A DNA stretch of 64,000 bases from the NCBI RefSeq assembly GCF_001889025.1, contig NZ_CP018154.1, positions 603,501-667,500 on the forward strand, read 5' to 3'. A model generated the notes under the pieces. The model saw only the letters and a list, made by a program, of their open reading frames with translations, made no database searches and had not been told where the DNA came from. Position numbers and translations under genes: made by a program. Positions 45,636-54,769 of this stretch are shown here, one piece after another. Within the stretch, counting starts at the first letter, position 1; each line of letters starts with the position of its first letter. The stretch comes from Sphingorhabdus lutea. Lineage in GTDB: Bacteria; Pseudomonadota; Alphaproteobacteria; Sphingomonadales; Sphingomonadaceae.

Positions 45636-46378
45636 TGGGTAAAATATGGGCGGCAATCCAGCCTATATCTCGCCAAATATGGATTTACATCATGGCAATA
45701 TTTGTCATTTTATTGATCCTGTTCATGCCGATGCGCGCGGCCATCGGGATGATTTCTGGCGATAATAATTTACTGCGCGCGCAAAATATCAACGGCCCTA
45801 TTTGGTCGGGGCAAATTTCCAATGTTGAAATTGCCGGTTTTTCAATGGGGCAAATAAATGCAGGACTTTTACCCTTGCCATTATTTATGGGCAGGGGGGA
45901 GTTGGCATTTTCGTCTGATAAAGAAAATAACAAGGCCATGATAGAGGGGGTTATTTTTGGTGGATTGGGCGGCAATGGAATTAAAAACCTTAACGGAGAG
46001 GCCCAGTTACAGGGTAAAATTGGCAAATTATTAGGCGGCAATGTAATATTTAATAATTTTAATGTTCATTTCAAAAATGATATTTGTTCATCGGCCAAGG
46101 GCGAGGTGAAATTATTGTTAAATGGCGGGATATTATCATCATTAGACATAAATGAAGGAATGACCGCACAGGCCAGCTGCGACGGCGCGGACCTATCCTT
46201 ATCTTTTATCAGCTTTTCTGAACAAGAAATGGTGAAATTGCGGGTGAATCAGGCGGGAAAATATAATGCAAATATCATTATTTTAACCGACGATCCGGCG
46301 ATGATGGCGGGACTTGGCCTATTGGGCTTTACCCCATATCAGGCGGGCATGATACGCCGCGAAACAGGCCAATTTTAA
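45632..46378 (+). CDS. gspN: type II secretion protein N
   Basis: A 248-residue protein with an N-terminal TM helix and a beta-rich periplasmic part (G-P-I-W-S-G-Q-I-S-N-V-E-I, then strand repeats L-P-L-P-L-F-M-G-R-G-E-L). GspN is the least conserved component and is identified partly by its place in the operon. Confidence 0.8.
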   Translation: MMGKIWAAIQPISRQIWIYIMAIFVILLILFMPMRAAIGMISGDNNLLRAQNINGPIWSGQISNVEIAGFSMGQINAGLLPLPLFMGRGELAFSSDKENNKAMIEGVIFGGLGGNGIKNLNGEAQLQGKIGKLLGGNVIFNNFNVHFKNDICSSAKGEVKLLLNGGILSSLDINEGMTAQASCDGADLSLSFISFSEQEMVKLRVNQAGKYNANIIILTDDPAMMAGLGLLGFTPYQAGMIRRETGQF

Positions 46379-46381
46379 CAT

Positions 46382-47206
46382 ATGTATTTTGCGTTATTTT
46401 CCATGGCAAATGCCGATGATTTTATGTTCAAAATATATGCGCTGCATCCAATATCCCTTGCCATTATGGGCGCGATTTTTGGCGCGATTATGGGCAGCTT
46501 TATAGGGGCGTTGGTCACACGCTGGCCGCGCGCCATTTCTTTATCATCCGGGCGATCGCAATGCGATGCATGCCAATATAAATTGAGGGTTGCGGATTTA
46601 ATCCCGATTTTTTCGGTATTATTGTTAAGGGGTAAATGCCGCCATTGCGGAAATAAAATTGACCCTATTCATCAAATTTCGGAAATGTCGGCCATGATCA
46701 TTGGCGGATTATCTTTTATGACATTGCCAATATTTGATGCTTTTTGGTTCGCTCTTTTTGCATGGATATTATTACCGCTTATCATATTGGATGCCCGTCA
46801 TTTATGGCTGCCCAATTTGTTGATACTCATCCTTGCCATTGCAGGGATGATAAGGTTATTTTTCCTAGGCGATACACATTTTATATTGGTGAATATCTTA
46901 TTTGCCGCGGCCTCCTTTGCGATATTGGAGGGGATAAGAATGGCATATAAGATAATATATGGCCGTCATGGTATGGGCGGCGGCGATCCCAAATTAATTG
47001 GCGCGATTATGCTGTGGCTGCCCATGCTTTATTTGCCCTATTTATTATTTTTATCCAGCGGTCTGGGTATATTATGGGCCATTTATGCCAACAGGTCAGA
47101 TGTAAAAAATAAGGGCGCAAAAGCGGTTATTTTGCATATCCCCTTTGGCAGTTTTCTGGCGGCTGCCGCAATTTTTCTGCTCTATATCTATAATATTGGC
47201 TATTAA
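46382..47206 (+). CDS. gspO: prepilin peptidase
   Basis: A 274-residue A24-family aspartic protease that processes the pseudopilin leaders. Two C-x-x-C pairs in the N-terminal loop (C-D-A-C, C-R-H-C), first active Asp in I-I-L-D-A-R-H, second in the G-M-G-G-G-D-P-K-L motif. Eight hydrophobic segments. Last gene of the T2SS operon, three bases after gspN. Confidence 0.95.
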   Translation: MYFALFSMANADDFMFKIYALHPISLAIMGAIFGAIMGSFIGALVTRWPRAISLSSGRSQCDACQYKLRVADLIPIFSVLLLRGKCRHCGNKIDPIHQISEMSAMIIGGLSFMTLPIFDAFWFALFAWILLPLIILDARHLWLPNLLILILAIAGMIRLFFLGDTHFILVNILFAAASFAILEGIRMAYKIIYGRHGMGGGDPKLIGAIMLWLPMLYLPYLLFLSSGLGILWAIYANRSDVKNKGAKAVILHIPFGSFLAAAAIFLLYIYNIGY

Positions 47207-47286
47207 CGTATATATGGATTACCCTATTGCGGCATGTTGATTGCAGGACGGCACAAGGAATATTATCTAATATAGGGGAAATTATA

Positions 47287-47331
47287 TGGTGCTGCTGGGG
47301 AGGATTGAACTCCCGACCTCGTCATTACCAA
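47287..47331 (-). other. left attachment site: displaced 3' half of tRNA-Thr
   Basis: 45 bases matching the 3' end of the tRNA-Thr at 59191-59235 with four mismatches. The last 18 (CGACCTCGTCATTACCAA) are identical and are the likely crossover core in the anticodon arm. The four differences fall in the T-stem and neighbouring pair and keep pairing (GGGAG/CTCCC here). It marks the left end of the integrated element; the remainder of 47207-47565 holds a TTTTCCTAC / GTAGGAAAA inverted repeat at 47448-47479 but no gene. Confidence 0.85.
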
Positions 47332-47565
47332 AGCAAGGGACTGATTTCGATAACGCGAGGATTTGTAAGAGATTGAACGGTAATCGAGCCGAAACTTTAT
47401 CCACGACCCATGCGATACCCAGATTGTAGCGAGTTTCGGATTTGCGCTTTTCCTACTGAAAGTGCTTTGGGTAGGAAAAAATCAAAAATGCGACCTGCGC
47501 TATACCTGCGGGCATTTGATTTGCCGTGCAACCAAGCGGCGTGATATTTTTTATAGATCATAATG

Positions 47566-48528
47566 TCAAAACCAGAAACGCACGCCTATCACGTAATTTG
47601 TAACGCTGGCATCTTCACCATCAGCTCGGGCAAAATCCTTGCTCCCGCCTAATTTCCATTCCTGTTCTACACCGATATAAGGCGCAAATTCGCGTTCGAT
47701 CTCGTACCGCAGACGTAGGCCCAATTCTGCACTATCGATACCGGATCCAATGTCTAGTTCAGCAATATCCTGCGCAGAAAAATTCATTTCTGCGCGTGGT
47801 TGTAGAATCAGCCTGTCGGTGATTCGTTGGTCATATTCAGCCTCAATGCGTCCGGTAAGATCGCCCTTGTCAGACAAAAATGCAGCAGCATCAACCTCGA
47901 GCATATAAGGGACGAGGCCTTGGACACCGACTACGCCATAGGTGCGGTCAGGCCCGGTAAAATCTTGTCGTATACCAACTTGCAAGTCAAAAAACGGAGC
48001 GATAGCGCGGCTGTATAGCGCCTGAATTTCAGCCTGTTCTGCGCTTTCACCGAATGATCCTTCGCCCTCACTCTTGAACCAGAACTTATCAAGATCGCCG
48101 CCATAATAACCCTGCACGTCCCATAGATATCCGTCACCGCCTTCTCGGGCACGATATTCCAGTCTGTCGCCCTGGAACCAGAATATCTGCATATCGCCAT
48201 GTTCTTCGTAAAGCGCCTTGCGTGATGGCCGCATCGCCTCTGCGCCCCAAATGGCATCGGCGGCTCTTGCAGGCCCGCTGGTTGAGTTTGGCGGTCGTGC
48301 GGGCGAGGCCGCAGCTTTGGGCGCAGAATGTTCCAGCGTGCTGTGGTCCATTTGGCTATGATCCATCTTGCTATGATCCATAACGCTATGGTCAATCGCA
48401 GGAGGAGCAGGCTTTGTCTCTTCGGCTTGGTGCGCGGAGTGATCACCATGCTGGCTATGATCCTGCGCCGACAAAGGTGCGGATGCGGTCGAGGCCGCCG
48501 CTAAGAATAGACAAATTTTGTGCATCAT
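47566..48528 (-). CDS. copB: outer-membrane copper resistance protein CopB
   Basis: A 320-residue CopB-type beta-barrel protein. Signal peptide, then a His/Met/Asp-rich zone with repeated M-D-H-S units (residues ~25-75) for copper binding, then the conserved barrel (W-F-Q-G-D-R-L-E-Y-R, F-W-F-K-S-E-G-E-G-S-F-G, F-D-L-Q-V-G-I-R-Q-D-F). It starts four bases inside the copA stop. Sequesters or exports periplasmic copper. Confidence 0.92.
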   Translation of the reverse strand: MMHKICLFLAAASTASAPLSAQDHSQHGDHSAHQAEETKPAPPAIDHSVMDHSKMDHSQMDHSTLEHSAPKAAASPARPPNSTSGPARAADAIWGAEAMRPSRKALYEEHGDMQIFWFQGDRLEYRAREGGDGYLWDVQGYYGGDLDKFWFKSEGEGSFGESAEQAEIQALYSRAIAPFFDLQVGIRQDFTGPDRTYGVVGVQGLVPYMLEVDAAAFLSDKGDLTGRIEAEYDQRITDRLILQPRAEMNFSAQDIAELDIGSGIDSAELGLRLRYEIEREFAPYIGVEQEWKLGGSKDFARADGEDASVTNYVIGVRFWF

Positions 48529-50402
48529 GCGTCCTTTGGGAAAGCGACGCTAACGGTCTGCATCATGCCCGCATGCATATGATACAGCAGATGACAATGA
48601 AAAGCCCAGTCACCCGGCTCGTCGGTCGTCACATCAAACGTGGCGCTGCTGCCGGGTTGAACAATGACCGTGTGCTTTTTTGGCTGATGATGGCCTTGGC
48701 CATTCACCACTTCAAAAAACATCCCGTGCAAATGAATGGGGTGCGCCATCATCGTGTTATTGACCAGTTTCACCCGTACGCGCTCATCATATGCAAAGCG
48801 GATTGGCTCATCTCCAACGGCGCTGAATTTTTTGCCGTCAAATGACCACATATAGCGCTCCATATTTCCAGTGAGATGCAGTTCCATCTCCCGGTCCGGT
48901 TTGCGCTTCCCATGATCCATTTCTAGCGACTTGAGCATTCGATAATTGAGAACACGGTGCGGGACTTTATCAAGGCCAAGGCCAGGATAACCGGTGCGAT
49001 CCGGCGCATTCATGGCAACCATATCAATGCCAGGGCCGACCTTCACGTCAGCAGGCAGTTTCGACGTATCGCGCATGTTCATGCCGGACATGTCCATTTG
49101 CATCTCTGGCTTGCCGGTGTCTGCAACAGGCATTGGGTCGCCCATTGCACCATGACCCATTTTGGAATGGTCCATGGTTGAATGGTCCATCGTGCCATGA
49201 TCCATTTTAGGAGCGGCGTCTTTGCCATGTGCACTATGGTCCATCGCGCCCATGTCGCCGTGATCCATATTCCCGTGATCCATATTCCCGTGATCCATGC
49301 CCATATCGGCCATTGTGAGCAGCGGAGCGTCGCGCAGAGCCGGAAAACCCGCCTTCATTCCGGGTTGAGATGTCAATGACGCTTGCGCCATTCCGGACCG
49401 GTCCATTGCCTCTGCCGCAATCGCAAATGCCCCTGGCTTGTCTGGGGTGACGACTACATCATAGGTTTCAGCAACGCCGATCTGCAGTTCGTCCACTTCA
49501 ACGGGCTGCACGTTCAAACCATCAGCTTGCACGACAGTCATTGGCAAGCCTGGCAATCGGATATTGAAGAATGTCATGGCGCTGCCATTGATGATGCGCA
49601 GCCGAACCCGTTCACTGGGCTTGAACGGGAGCTCAAGGCCATCTTCAGGGCCGTGGCCATTGATCAGGTAAGTATAAGTAGGTGCAGAAACGTCGGAAAT
49701 GTCGGTCGGCATCATCCGCATTCGCCCCCACATCAGGCGCTCTTGTGCGCTCATCGCGTATTCGTCTGTTGCAGATGTCTTATTGCGGTTGAAATATCCT
49801 TCGCCGCTCTTCAGCTTTTTCATGATCGTGTGCGGGTGCATCGGCGTAAATTCGCTCAGCAATATGATATGCTCGCGGTCATATTCGACTGGATCCGGCC
49901 CGGCAGGGTCAACGATAATCGGGCCATAATGTCCAGCCTGTTCCTGCAATCCGCTGTGACTGTGCCACCAATATGTTCCCGATTGACGCGGGGTCAGTGG
50001 AACCTGGAAATGACCATCGGGCTTGATACCGGGAAAGCTGATGCCAGGAACGCCATCAAACTGGAACGGCAACAATATGCCGTGCCAATGAATGGAGCTG
50101 TCCTCATCCAGCATATTGTGAATATTCAGGAGCGTTTTCTGACCCTCCTTCAACCTTATCAGAGGGCCGGGAACAGTGCCGTTCACTGCAATAGCGTGAC
50201 CAGAGCGCCGCCCGGTTGCAAAATGGCCGCTGCCGATATGCAGATCGATTTTTGAGCCGGACAGTTCATCCATGCCATTACGGATATGTGCTGCCATCGC
50301 CCCTTTTGACCAAGCGGGCATCGAAATTGCAGATGCCCCAGCCAATGCTGCCATGCTGCCGATTAAGCCGCGACGGGAAACTGTTATATTGCTTTTTGTC
50401 AT
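48525..50402 (-). CDS. copA: periplasmic multicopper oxidase CopA
   Basis: About 625 residues. A Tat signal (S-R-R-G-L-I-G) is followed by three cupredoxin domains with the type 2/3 copper ligands H-W-H-G, H-S-H, H-P-I-H-L-H-G and H-C-H-L-L-Y-H near the ends. A Met/His-rich insert with many M-D-H-x-N/S-M-D-H units (~residues 375-430) binds Cu(I). Start chosen at the ATG giving the Tat motif at the N terminus. Oxidises periplasmic Cu(I). Divergent from the CsoR-like gene, with a shared operator. Confidence 0.95.
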   Translation of the reverse strand: MTKSNITVSRRGLIGSMAALAGASAISMPAWSKGAMAAHIRNGMDELSGSKIDLHIGSGHFATGRRSGHAIAVNGTVPGPLIRLKEGQKTLLNIHNMLDEDSSIHWHGILLPFQFDGVPGISFPGIKPDGHFQVPLTPRQSGTYWWHSHSGLQEQAGHYGPIIVDPAGPDPVEYDREHIILLSEFTPMHPHTIMKKLKSGEGYFNRNKTSATDEYAMSAQERLMWGRMRMMPTDISDVSAPTYTYLINGHGPEDGLELPFKPSERVRLRIINGSAMTFFNIRLPGLPMTVVQADGLNVQPVEVDELQIGVAETYDVVVTPDKPGAFAIAAEAMDRSGMAQASLTSQPGMKAGFPALRDAPLLTMADMGMDHGNMDHGNMDHGDMGAMDHSAHGKDAAPKMDHGTMDHSTMDHSKMGHGAMGDPMPVADTGKPEMQMDMSGMNMRDTSKLPADVKVGPGIDMVAMNAPDRTGYPGLGLDKVPHRVLNYRMLKSLEMDHGKRKPDREMELHLTGNMERYMWSFDGKKFSAVGDEPIRFAYDERVRVKLVNNTMMAHPIHLHGMFFEVVNGQGHHQPKKHTVIVQPGSSATFDVTTDEPGDWAFHCHLLYHMHAGMMQTVSVAFPKDA

Positions 50403-50414
50403 AGACGGGTTTAT

Positions 50415-50431
50415 ATACCCCCTATAGGTAT
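50415..50431. promoter_or_regulatory. CsoR-type operator between copA and csoR
   Basis: ATACC-N7-GGTAT inverted repeat with a C-rich spacer, between the divergent copA and regulator genes. It matches the 5-7-5 architecture of CsoR/RcnR sites. A second copy lies in front of the downstream DUF305 gene. Confidence 0.7.
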
Positions 50432-50450
50432 TTGGCAAGAGGTTCAGGCG

Positions 50451-50726
50451 ATGGCCGGAAAAAGCTCAGAAAAGAAAATCAACCGGCTCAAACGCATTGA
50501 GGGCCAAGTGCGCGGGATATCGCGGATGGTTGAGGAAGATCGGTACTGCATCGACATCCTCCATCAAATTCAGGCCGTTCGTGCCGCCATAACCAAGGTT
50601 GAGAGCGAGGTTTTGAAGGACCATGCTGCCTGCTGCGTTGCCGAGGCCATCGCGAGCGGTGATGCCGATGAGCAGCGTGAAAAGTTTAGCGAGCTAGTAG
50701 ATCTATTTGAAAAAGCGAAGCGCTGA
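50451..50726 (+). CDS. CsoR/RcnR family copper-sensing repressor
   Basis: A 91-residue four-helix regulator. N-terminal R-L-K-R-I-E-G-Q-V-R-G-I and the metal ligand set Cys33, His58 and Cys62 (C-I-D-I-L; D-H-A-A-C-C-V) match CsoR's Cu(I) site. It should release the two nearby operators on copper binding. Divergent from copA and upstream of the DUF305 operon. Confidence 0.9.
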   Translation: MAGKSSEKKINRLKRIEGQVRGISRMVEEDRYCIDILHQIQAVRAAITKVESEVLKDHAACCVAEAIASGDADEQREKFSELVDLFEKAKR

Positions 50727-50754
50727 CCCTCATAGTTTCGAGGTTGCCGCACCT

Positions 50755-50771
50755 ATACCCCCAGACAGTAT
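50755..50771. promoter_or_regulatory. second CsoR-type operator, before the DUF305 gene
   Basis: ATACC-N7-AGTAT, one mismatch from the first site, 23 bases before the DUF305 start codon. Both copies share TATACCCCC. It suggests that copA-copB and the DUF305-glutaredoxin operon are controlled together. Confidence 0.65.
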
Positions 50772-50793
50772 CAGGATTTGAGGAGGATTTTTC

Positions 50794-51306
50794 ATGGGAA
50801 AATATACACGATTTCTGGTAATGATATCGGTGTCGACAGCGGTGATGTTCGGCCTGATGTATTTGAACACTTACGCTCTGGAGCATATTTTTTATAGCGA
50901 AACGCGAACATGGATGGCGCTGTACATGGGAGCTGCGATGGCCGTTGTCATGCTGCTTTTCATGCTCGGTATGTATGGTGAAAAAAAGAAAAACACGATG
51001 ATTTTGGGCGGTGCGGCGGTCATTTTTGCAGGGTCGCTTTATCTTGTCCGCTCGCAAGACACGATTTCGGATCAGGCGTGGCAGAAGGCGATGATCCCGC
51101 ACCACTCCATCGCCATTCTGACCAGTGAGCGTGCGAATATCGAAGATCAACGAGTTCGCGAGCTTGCCGACAAAATCATCAAGGCCCAACGCCGTGAAAT
51201 CAAAGAGATGAAGTGGCTGATTGATGATATCCGGAAGAACGGAAAGGCCACAACGGCAGCACAAGCAAATGCGCGCCCTGTTCCCGAATTTGAAGGCGAG
51301 CTTTAA
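50794..51306 (+). CDS. membrane-anchored DUF305 protein
   Basis: A 170-residue protein with three N-terminal hydrophobic helices (residues ~8-95) and a DUF305 segment M-I-P-H-H-S-I-A-I-L near residue 105, followed by L-A-D-K-I-I-K-A-Q-R-R-E-I. The paired His and Met residues fit copper binding, which is inferred from the family. Ends at the base where the glutaredoxin fusion begins. Confidence 0.85.
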   Translation: MGKYTRFLVMISVSTAVMFGLMYLNTYALEHIFYSETRTWMALYMGAAMAVVMLLFMLGMYGEKKKNTMILGGAAVIFAGSLYLVRSQDTISDQAWQKAMIPHHSIAILTSERANIEDQRVRELADKIIKAQRREIKEMKWLIDDIRKNGKATTAAQANARPVPEFEGEL

Positions 51307-52055
51307 TGGCTAAAACCGCAAAATTATATCGCATGGTGATGGACCAGCATATTTGTCCTTATGGTCTGAAGTCGAAATATCTGCTGGAGAGAGAGGGTTT
51401 CAAGGTCGAGGACCATCACCTGACCACGCGCGAAGAAACCGATGCGTTTAAGGAACAGCATGATGTAAAAACCACGCCGCAGACATTTATCGACGGAAAG
51501 CGGATTGGCGGACATGACGATCTGCGTATCTATCTGGGTAAGGACAAACCCGAAGAGCAGCAGAGCGACATGAGTTACCAGCCGGTAATTGCTTTGTTCG
51601 CTATGATGTTCCTGATGGCACTGGGCGCAGCGTTCGTTGCCACCGGCAATATCCTGTCTGTGCTCACCGCCGAATGGTTTGTGGCGTTCAGCATGTGCGG
51701 GCTCGCCTATTTGAAGCTGCGCGATGTGGAAAGTTTTTCCAGCATGTTTCTGAACTATGACCTGCTCGCAAAACGCTGGGTGCCTTATGCCTATCTCTAT
51801 CCGTTTGGCGAGGGGCTGGCGGGGCTTTTGATGATCGCAGGCGTTGCCATGTGGCTCGCGATACCGGTTGCGCTGTTTATCGGAACGATTGGCGGCATAT
51901 CGGTATTCTATGCGGTCTATGTCCAGAAACGCGAGCTGAAATGCGCCTGCGTTGGCGGGGACAGCAATGTGCCCTTGGGCTTTATCTCGCTCACCGAGAA
52001 TATCTTCATGGTCGGCATGGCGATATGGATGCTTGTTAAGATGACCGGGATCTAA
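51306..52055 (+). CDS. glutaredoxin-MauE family fusion protein
   Basis: A 249-residue protein: a glutaredoxin domain (residues ~1-80; active site C-P-Y-G with a single Cys, and T-P-Q-T-F-I-D-G-K-R-I-G-G) joined to a MauE/DoxX-like four-helix membrane domain (residues ~95-249). The C-x-x-C second Cys is missing, so it is monothiol. It may carry out thiol chemistry at the inner membrane linked to copper stress; the partner is unknown. Overlaps the DUF305 gene by one base. Confidence 0.85.
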   Translation: MAKTAKLYRMVMDQHICPYGLKSKYLLEREGFKVEDHHLTTREETDAFKEQHDVKTTPQTFIDGKRIGGHDDLRIYLGKDKPEEQQSDMSYQPVIALFAMMFLMALGAAFVATGNILSVLTAEWFVAFSMCGLAYLKLRDVESFSSMFLNYDLLAKRWVPYAYLYPFGEGLAGLLMIAGVAMWLAIPVALFIGTIGGISVFYAVYVQKRELKCACVGGDSNVPLGFISLTENIFMVGMAIWMLVKMTGI

Positions 52056-52075
52056 TTCACAAAAAATAAAAATAT

Positions 52076-52126
52076 GCCCGGACCGAACCACTCCACCCAT
52101 GCAGGGTAAAATGCTCCGATCCGGGC
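52076..52126. terminator. terminator between the copper operon and the integrase
   Basis: GCCCGGA / TCCGGGC long-range stem enclosing about 37 bases with an inner GGA/TCC extension, placed between the convergent glutaredoxin fusion and integrase genes. No long T tract on either side, so strength uncertain. Confidence 0.5.
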
Positions 52127-52136
52127 AGTTGATAGT

Positions 52137-53300
52137 TTAAGCGTCTTTCGACCAATTCACATCCAACTTAGCCGCTCCCGCTTCCGCAGCTGCCATGAGG
52201 GTATCATTGGCGAGATGCGAGTAGCGGGTTGTGCTGTTGATGCTGACATGACCGATCATCTTGCCGACCGTGTAAAGGTCGATACCGGCATTTATCATGA
52301 AACTGGCCGCGCTGTGCCGTAGATCATGAATGTGCAGGTCTTCCAGTCCAGCCAGCTTTCGTGCTTCCTGCCACGCTTTCTTGATATCCACATAGGGTTT
52401 CAAGGTTTGCGGATTGGGAAGCAGGTAAGGACAGCCATCAAACTTCGGTAACTGCTTGATGATATCCACAGCGGGCTGTGACAACGGCACATGGCGACCT
52501 CGTCCGTTCTTGGTCATAGGAAGCTTCCAGGATCGCTGTTCCAGATCAATGTGCCGCCATTCCGCATTGAGCAACTCTGACTTGCGTGCGCCGGTCAACA
52601 GCAACAGGCCTACAATGTGCTTAAGCTGCGGGTTGGATGAACACTCGCAGGCCAGCCGGAGCCGTTCCGCTTCTTCGCTCGTCAGGTAACGCTCCCGTGC
52701 ATTGTTGAACTTGGCACGAGGAATGTCTTTGACCGGATTATGATCAAAAAGGTTCCACTGCATCGCCAGCGCGAATGACCGGCTGAACATCGTGCGTATC
52801 TTTTCAACGCTTGCGGGCGCTAAACCGTCCTTGCGTTTATCAGACAGCCACATTGCCACGTCCTGCTGTTTTATCTCGTCCAGCCGTTTGTTGCCCCAGC
52901 GCGGGATGACATGGTTCTCGATGATGCGCCGCGTGCTGTCATAGCTGCGCTGATAGGTCGAAGCATGGTCAAGATGCTGAACAGCCAGCTCTGAATACAG
53001 CGGGATGGCTTTCTTTTCGGCTTTTGCACCGGCTGGATCGCCGCCAAGCACGGCTTCGCTACGTAAATGTTGAGCACGTTTCTTCGCTTGCTCAAAGGTG
53101 ATCTCGCCATAAGCCGCAATCTTGATCTGGCGCTGGCGACCGTTCTGGTCATGATACCGCTGGTAGTAAGTCTTGCCGCCGGTCGCACGGCATTCAAGTA
53201 TGAAGCCGGGAATGGCTTCGGAGTAGTAGTCGGTTTTCTTCTTGCCGTCTTCGCATTGAGCGGTGAGACAGAAGGCGGCGTCCAATTTTGCTTTGGGCAT
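52137..53300 (-). CDS. tyrosine recombinase (integrase) of the element
   Basis: A 387-residue P4-type integrase: DUF4102-like N-terminal arm, core-binding and catalytic domains. Catalytic residues by position: Arg239 (G-A-R-K-S-E), Lys264 (T-K-N-G-R-G-R), His325 and Arg328 (H-D-L-R-H), His351, and Tyr360 (T-R-Y-S-H-L). Intact and likely active. It would direct insertion at the tRNA-Thr. The site lies about 6 kb from the tRNA, unlike the usual adjacent placement. No gene is visible in 53301-53515. Confidence 0.95.
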   Translation of the reverse strand: MPKAKLDAAFCLTAQCEDGKKKTDYYSEAIPGFILECRATGGKTYYQRYHDQNGRQRQIKIAAYGEITFEQAKKRAQHLRSEAVLGGDPAGAKAEKKAIPLYSELAVQHLDHASTYQRSYDSTRRIIENHVIPRWGNKRLDEIKQQDVAMWLSDKRKDGLAPASVEKIRTMFSRSFALAMQWNLFDHNPVKDIPRAKFNNARERYLTSEEAERLRLACECSSNPQLKHIVGLLLLTGARKSELLNAEWRHIDLEQRSWKLPMTKNGRGRHVPLSQPAVDIIKQLPKFDGCPYLLPNPQTLKPYVDIKKAWQEARKLAGLEDLHIHDLRHSAASFMINAGIDLYTVGKMIGHVSINSTTRYSHLANDTLMAAAEAGAAKLDVNWSKDA

Positions 53301-53515
53301 GGGTAGTCCTTTCGTGTTTGTGGTGGAAAATCTGCCGCACAGGGCAGCGTTTGAGTGCTGGGGATGGGGGAGGGGGTACCAGCCGCGTTTCGCGCCCTAG
53401 CGCAGACCCAGCCGCAATTTCGCGAAATTCGGTGGGAAGGTAGCGGCTGGCATCTCTAATGCAGGGGTAACTGGAATGCTGGGAAACTGGCATTCTGGAA
53501 ACCTGCTGTTACCGC

Positions 53516-54691
53516 CTAGCCTTCTGCTGGCTCCGCTTCAGGCTTTTCATGCAGGGAATAGACGTGAGCACCTCGCCCTCGCACGTCAAAATCCCATAGA
53601 TGTTCTTCGGGATTTGGGCCTGAATGCTTAACTAAGACATCCAAGATAGTATTGCGGCTGGCTTTCGTAGCTTTGTTCACGGTAGCAACAATCTTCATCT
53701 TCTTGTCGTTTTTATGCTTTATGGCTGCTCTGATATTATCGATTATATCCTGCTCTTGCATATCTATTTGCACTTCGATGTCGCCAAACTCGGGATCACT
53801 TTCAATGACAGACAGCAGCCGTTGTTCATAGGACAGCCCAAATTCAGAACTGAACTTGAAATGAGTTTCTTCTACGTTGTCGCCTCTGCGTTTCTCATTT
53901 GTGGCTTTGATGAATTTCTCATGCTTTTTAGCTCCGTTGAGGCATTCGAGCATATAGATTGTGTCAAAATCTTCCATCAAATCGCTTGTGCCAGCATGAA
54001 CAGGCTTTCCCTTTGCGTTCAGGTTTTTATTGGTATGTGCCAAGCCGAGAACAGTCCCACCCTTCAATGAGATTTGCCTTGTCAGATCTCCAAATTCCTT
54101 TGATTCCTTTTTGCTCATTAGGTCAAAAAATTTCTTGACCGTATCTATGATTATTAGGGTTCCTTTTGCTGTTCCGTTATTAGCCATCAAGCGCATAGCT
54201 TCGGTAAGCTTTTTGGCTGTGAATTTTTTAAATCCTGGCGTTAATGTGTGGACACCGAGGTCATCCAGTAACCTTGTCTTCTGAGCCATTCCAGAGGCAC
54301 TGTCGTCAGCATTTATGTAGAAGACTTTGTTTCCCTCTATTCTCCTGTCACTAATTGCTTTCATTGTGAGCGATAAAGCCAATAGGGTTTTGCCGGTATT
54401 CGGAGCTGCATACCAGATCGAGGTCTGCCCCTTGAGACATAAATCCCCCAATAACGGAACCTGCTGTTGAGCTTGCTCAGCGAGCTTATTCCCCTCTCCG
54501 ATTAGGGAGTGATCCTCAAGTGGGTTTCTCTGAGCGTTGCAGCTTTCCAGTTTTCCAGTTTCCCCGGCGTTATCGCTAGGAGTCGGGGTTACAGTCTCCT
54601 CAGGTTTTGGCTTGATGTTAATTTTCAGAGCTTTAGCATCTATTGGCGCTGCGGTTTTATCTGCCACGCCGGTTGTCGTTTCATTGTTCAT
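53516..54691 (-). CDS. RepA/RecA-like AAA ATPase of mobile-element type
   Basis: A 391-residue protein. A Pro/Thr-rich N terminus, then a RecA-type fold with Walker A A-P-N-T-G-K-T (residues 96-102), V-F-Y-I-N-A-D-D, and Walker B L-I-I-I-D-T-V near residue 178. The C-terminal region resembles a winged helix. RepA-like helicase ATPases of this type (AAA_25) are found on plasmids and integrative elements and probably serve replication or DNA processing of the element. Confidence 0.78.
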   Translation of the reverse strand: MNNETTTGVADKTAAPIDAKALKINIKPKPEETVTPTPSDNAGETGKLESCNAQRNPLEDHSLIGEGNKLAEQAQQQVPLLGDLCLKGQTSIWYAAPNTGKTLLALSLTMKAISDRRIEGNKVFYINADDSASGMAQKTRLLDDLGVHTLTPGFKKFTAKKLTEAMRLMANNGTAKGTLIIIDTVKKFFDLMSKKESKEFGDLTRQISLKGGTVLGLAHTNKNLNAKGKPVHAGTSDLMEDFDTIYMLECLNGAKKHEKFIKATNEKRRGDNVEETHFKFSSEFGLSYEQRLLSVIESDPEFGDIEVQIDMQEQDIIDNIRAAIKHKNDKKMKIVATVNKATKASRNTILDVLVKHSGPNPEEHLWDFDVRGRGAHVYSLHEKPEAEPAEG

Positions 54692-54769
54692 TAAATTTCT
54701 CAGTCTCTAAATTAAGAATTGTAAGGGGGCGGAGGAAACTTTCCCCCCGCCCGCGAATAAAATTGGTGA

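Noticed and set aside
47287..47331. Possible second functional tRNA-Thr
   Set aside because: Only the 3' half is present (T-arm, acceptor 3' strand, CCA); no D-arm or 5' acceptor strand is present, so it is a displaced remnant.
49383..50255. Long open frame (290 codons) on the plus strand
   Set aside because: Lies entirely antisense to copA, whose copper-ligand motifs are intact; the plus-strand product has no recognisable domain and reflects GC-biased codon shadows.
51324..52100. 258-codon frame on the minus strand
   Set aside because: Antisense to the glutaredoxin-MauE fusion, with no domain features and no ribosome site.
53301..53515. Possible small gene or excisionase upstream of the integrase
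   Set aside because: Only a partial overlapping frame without a ribosome site; the sequence shows repeated GGAATGCTGGGAAAC-like motifs but nothing codable.
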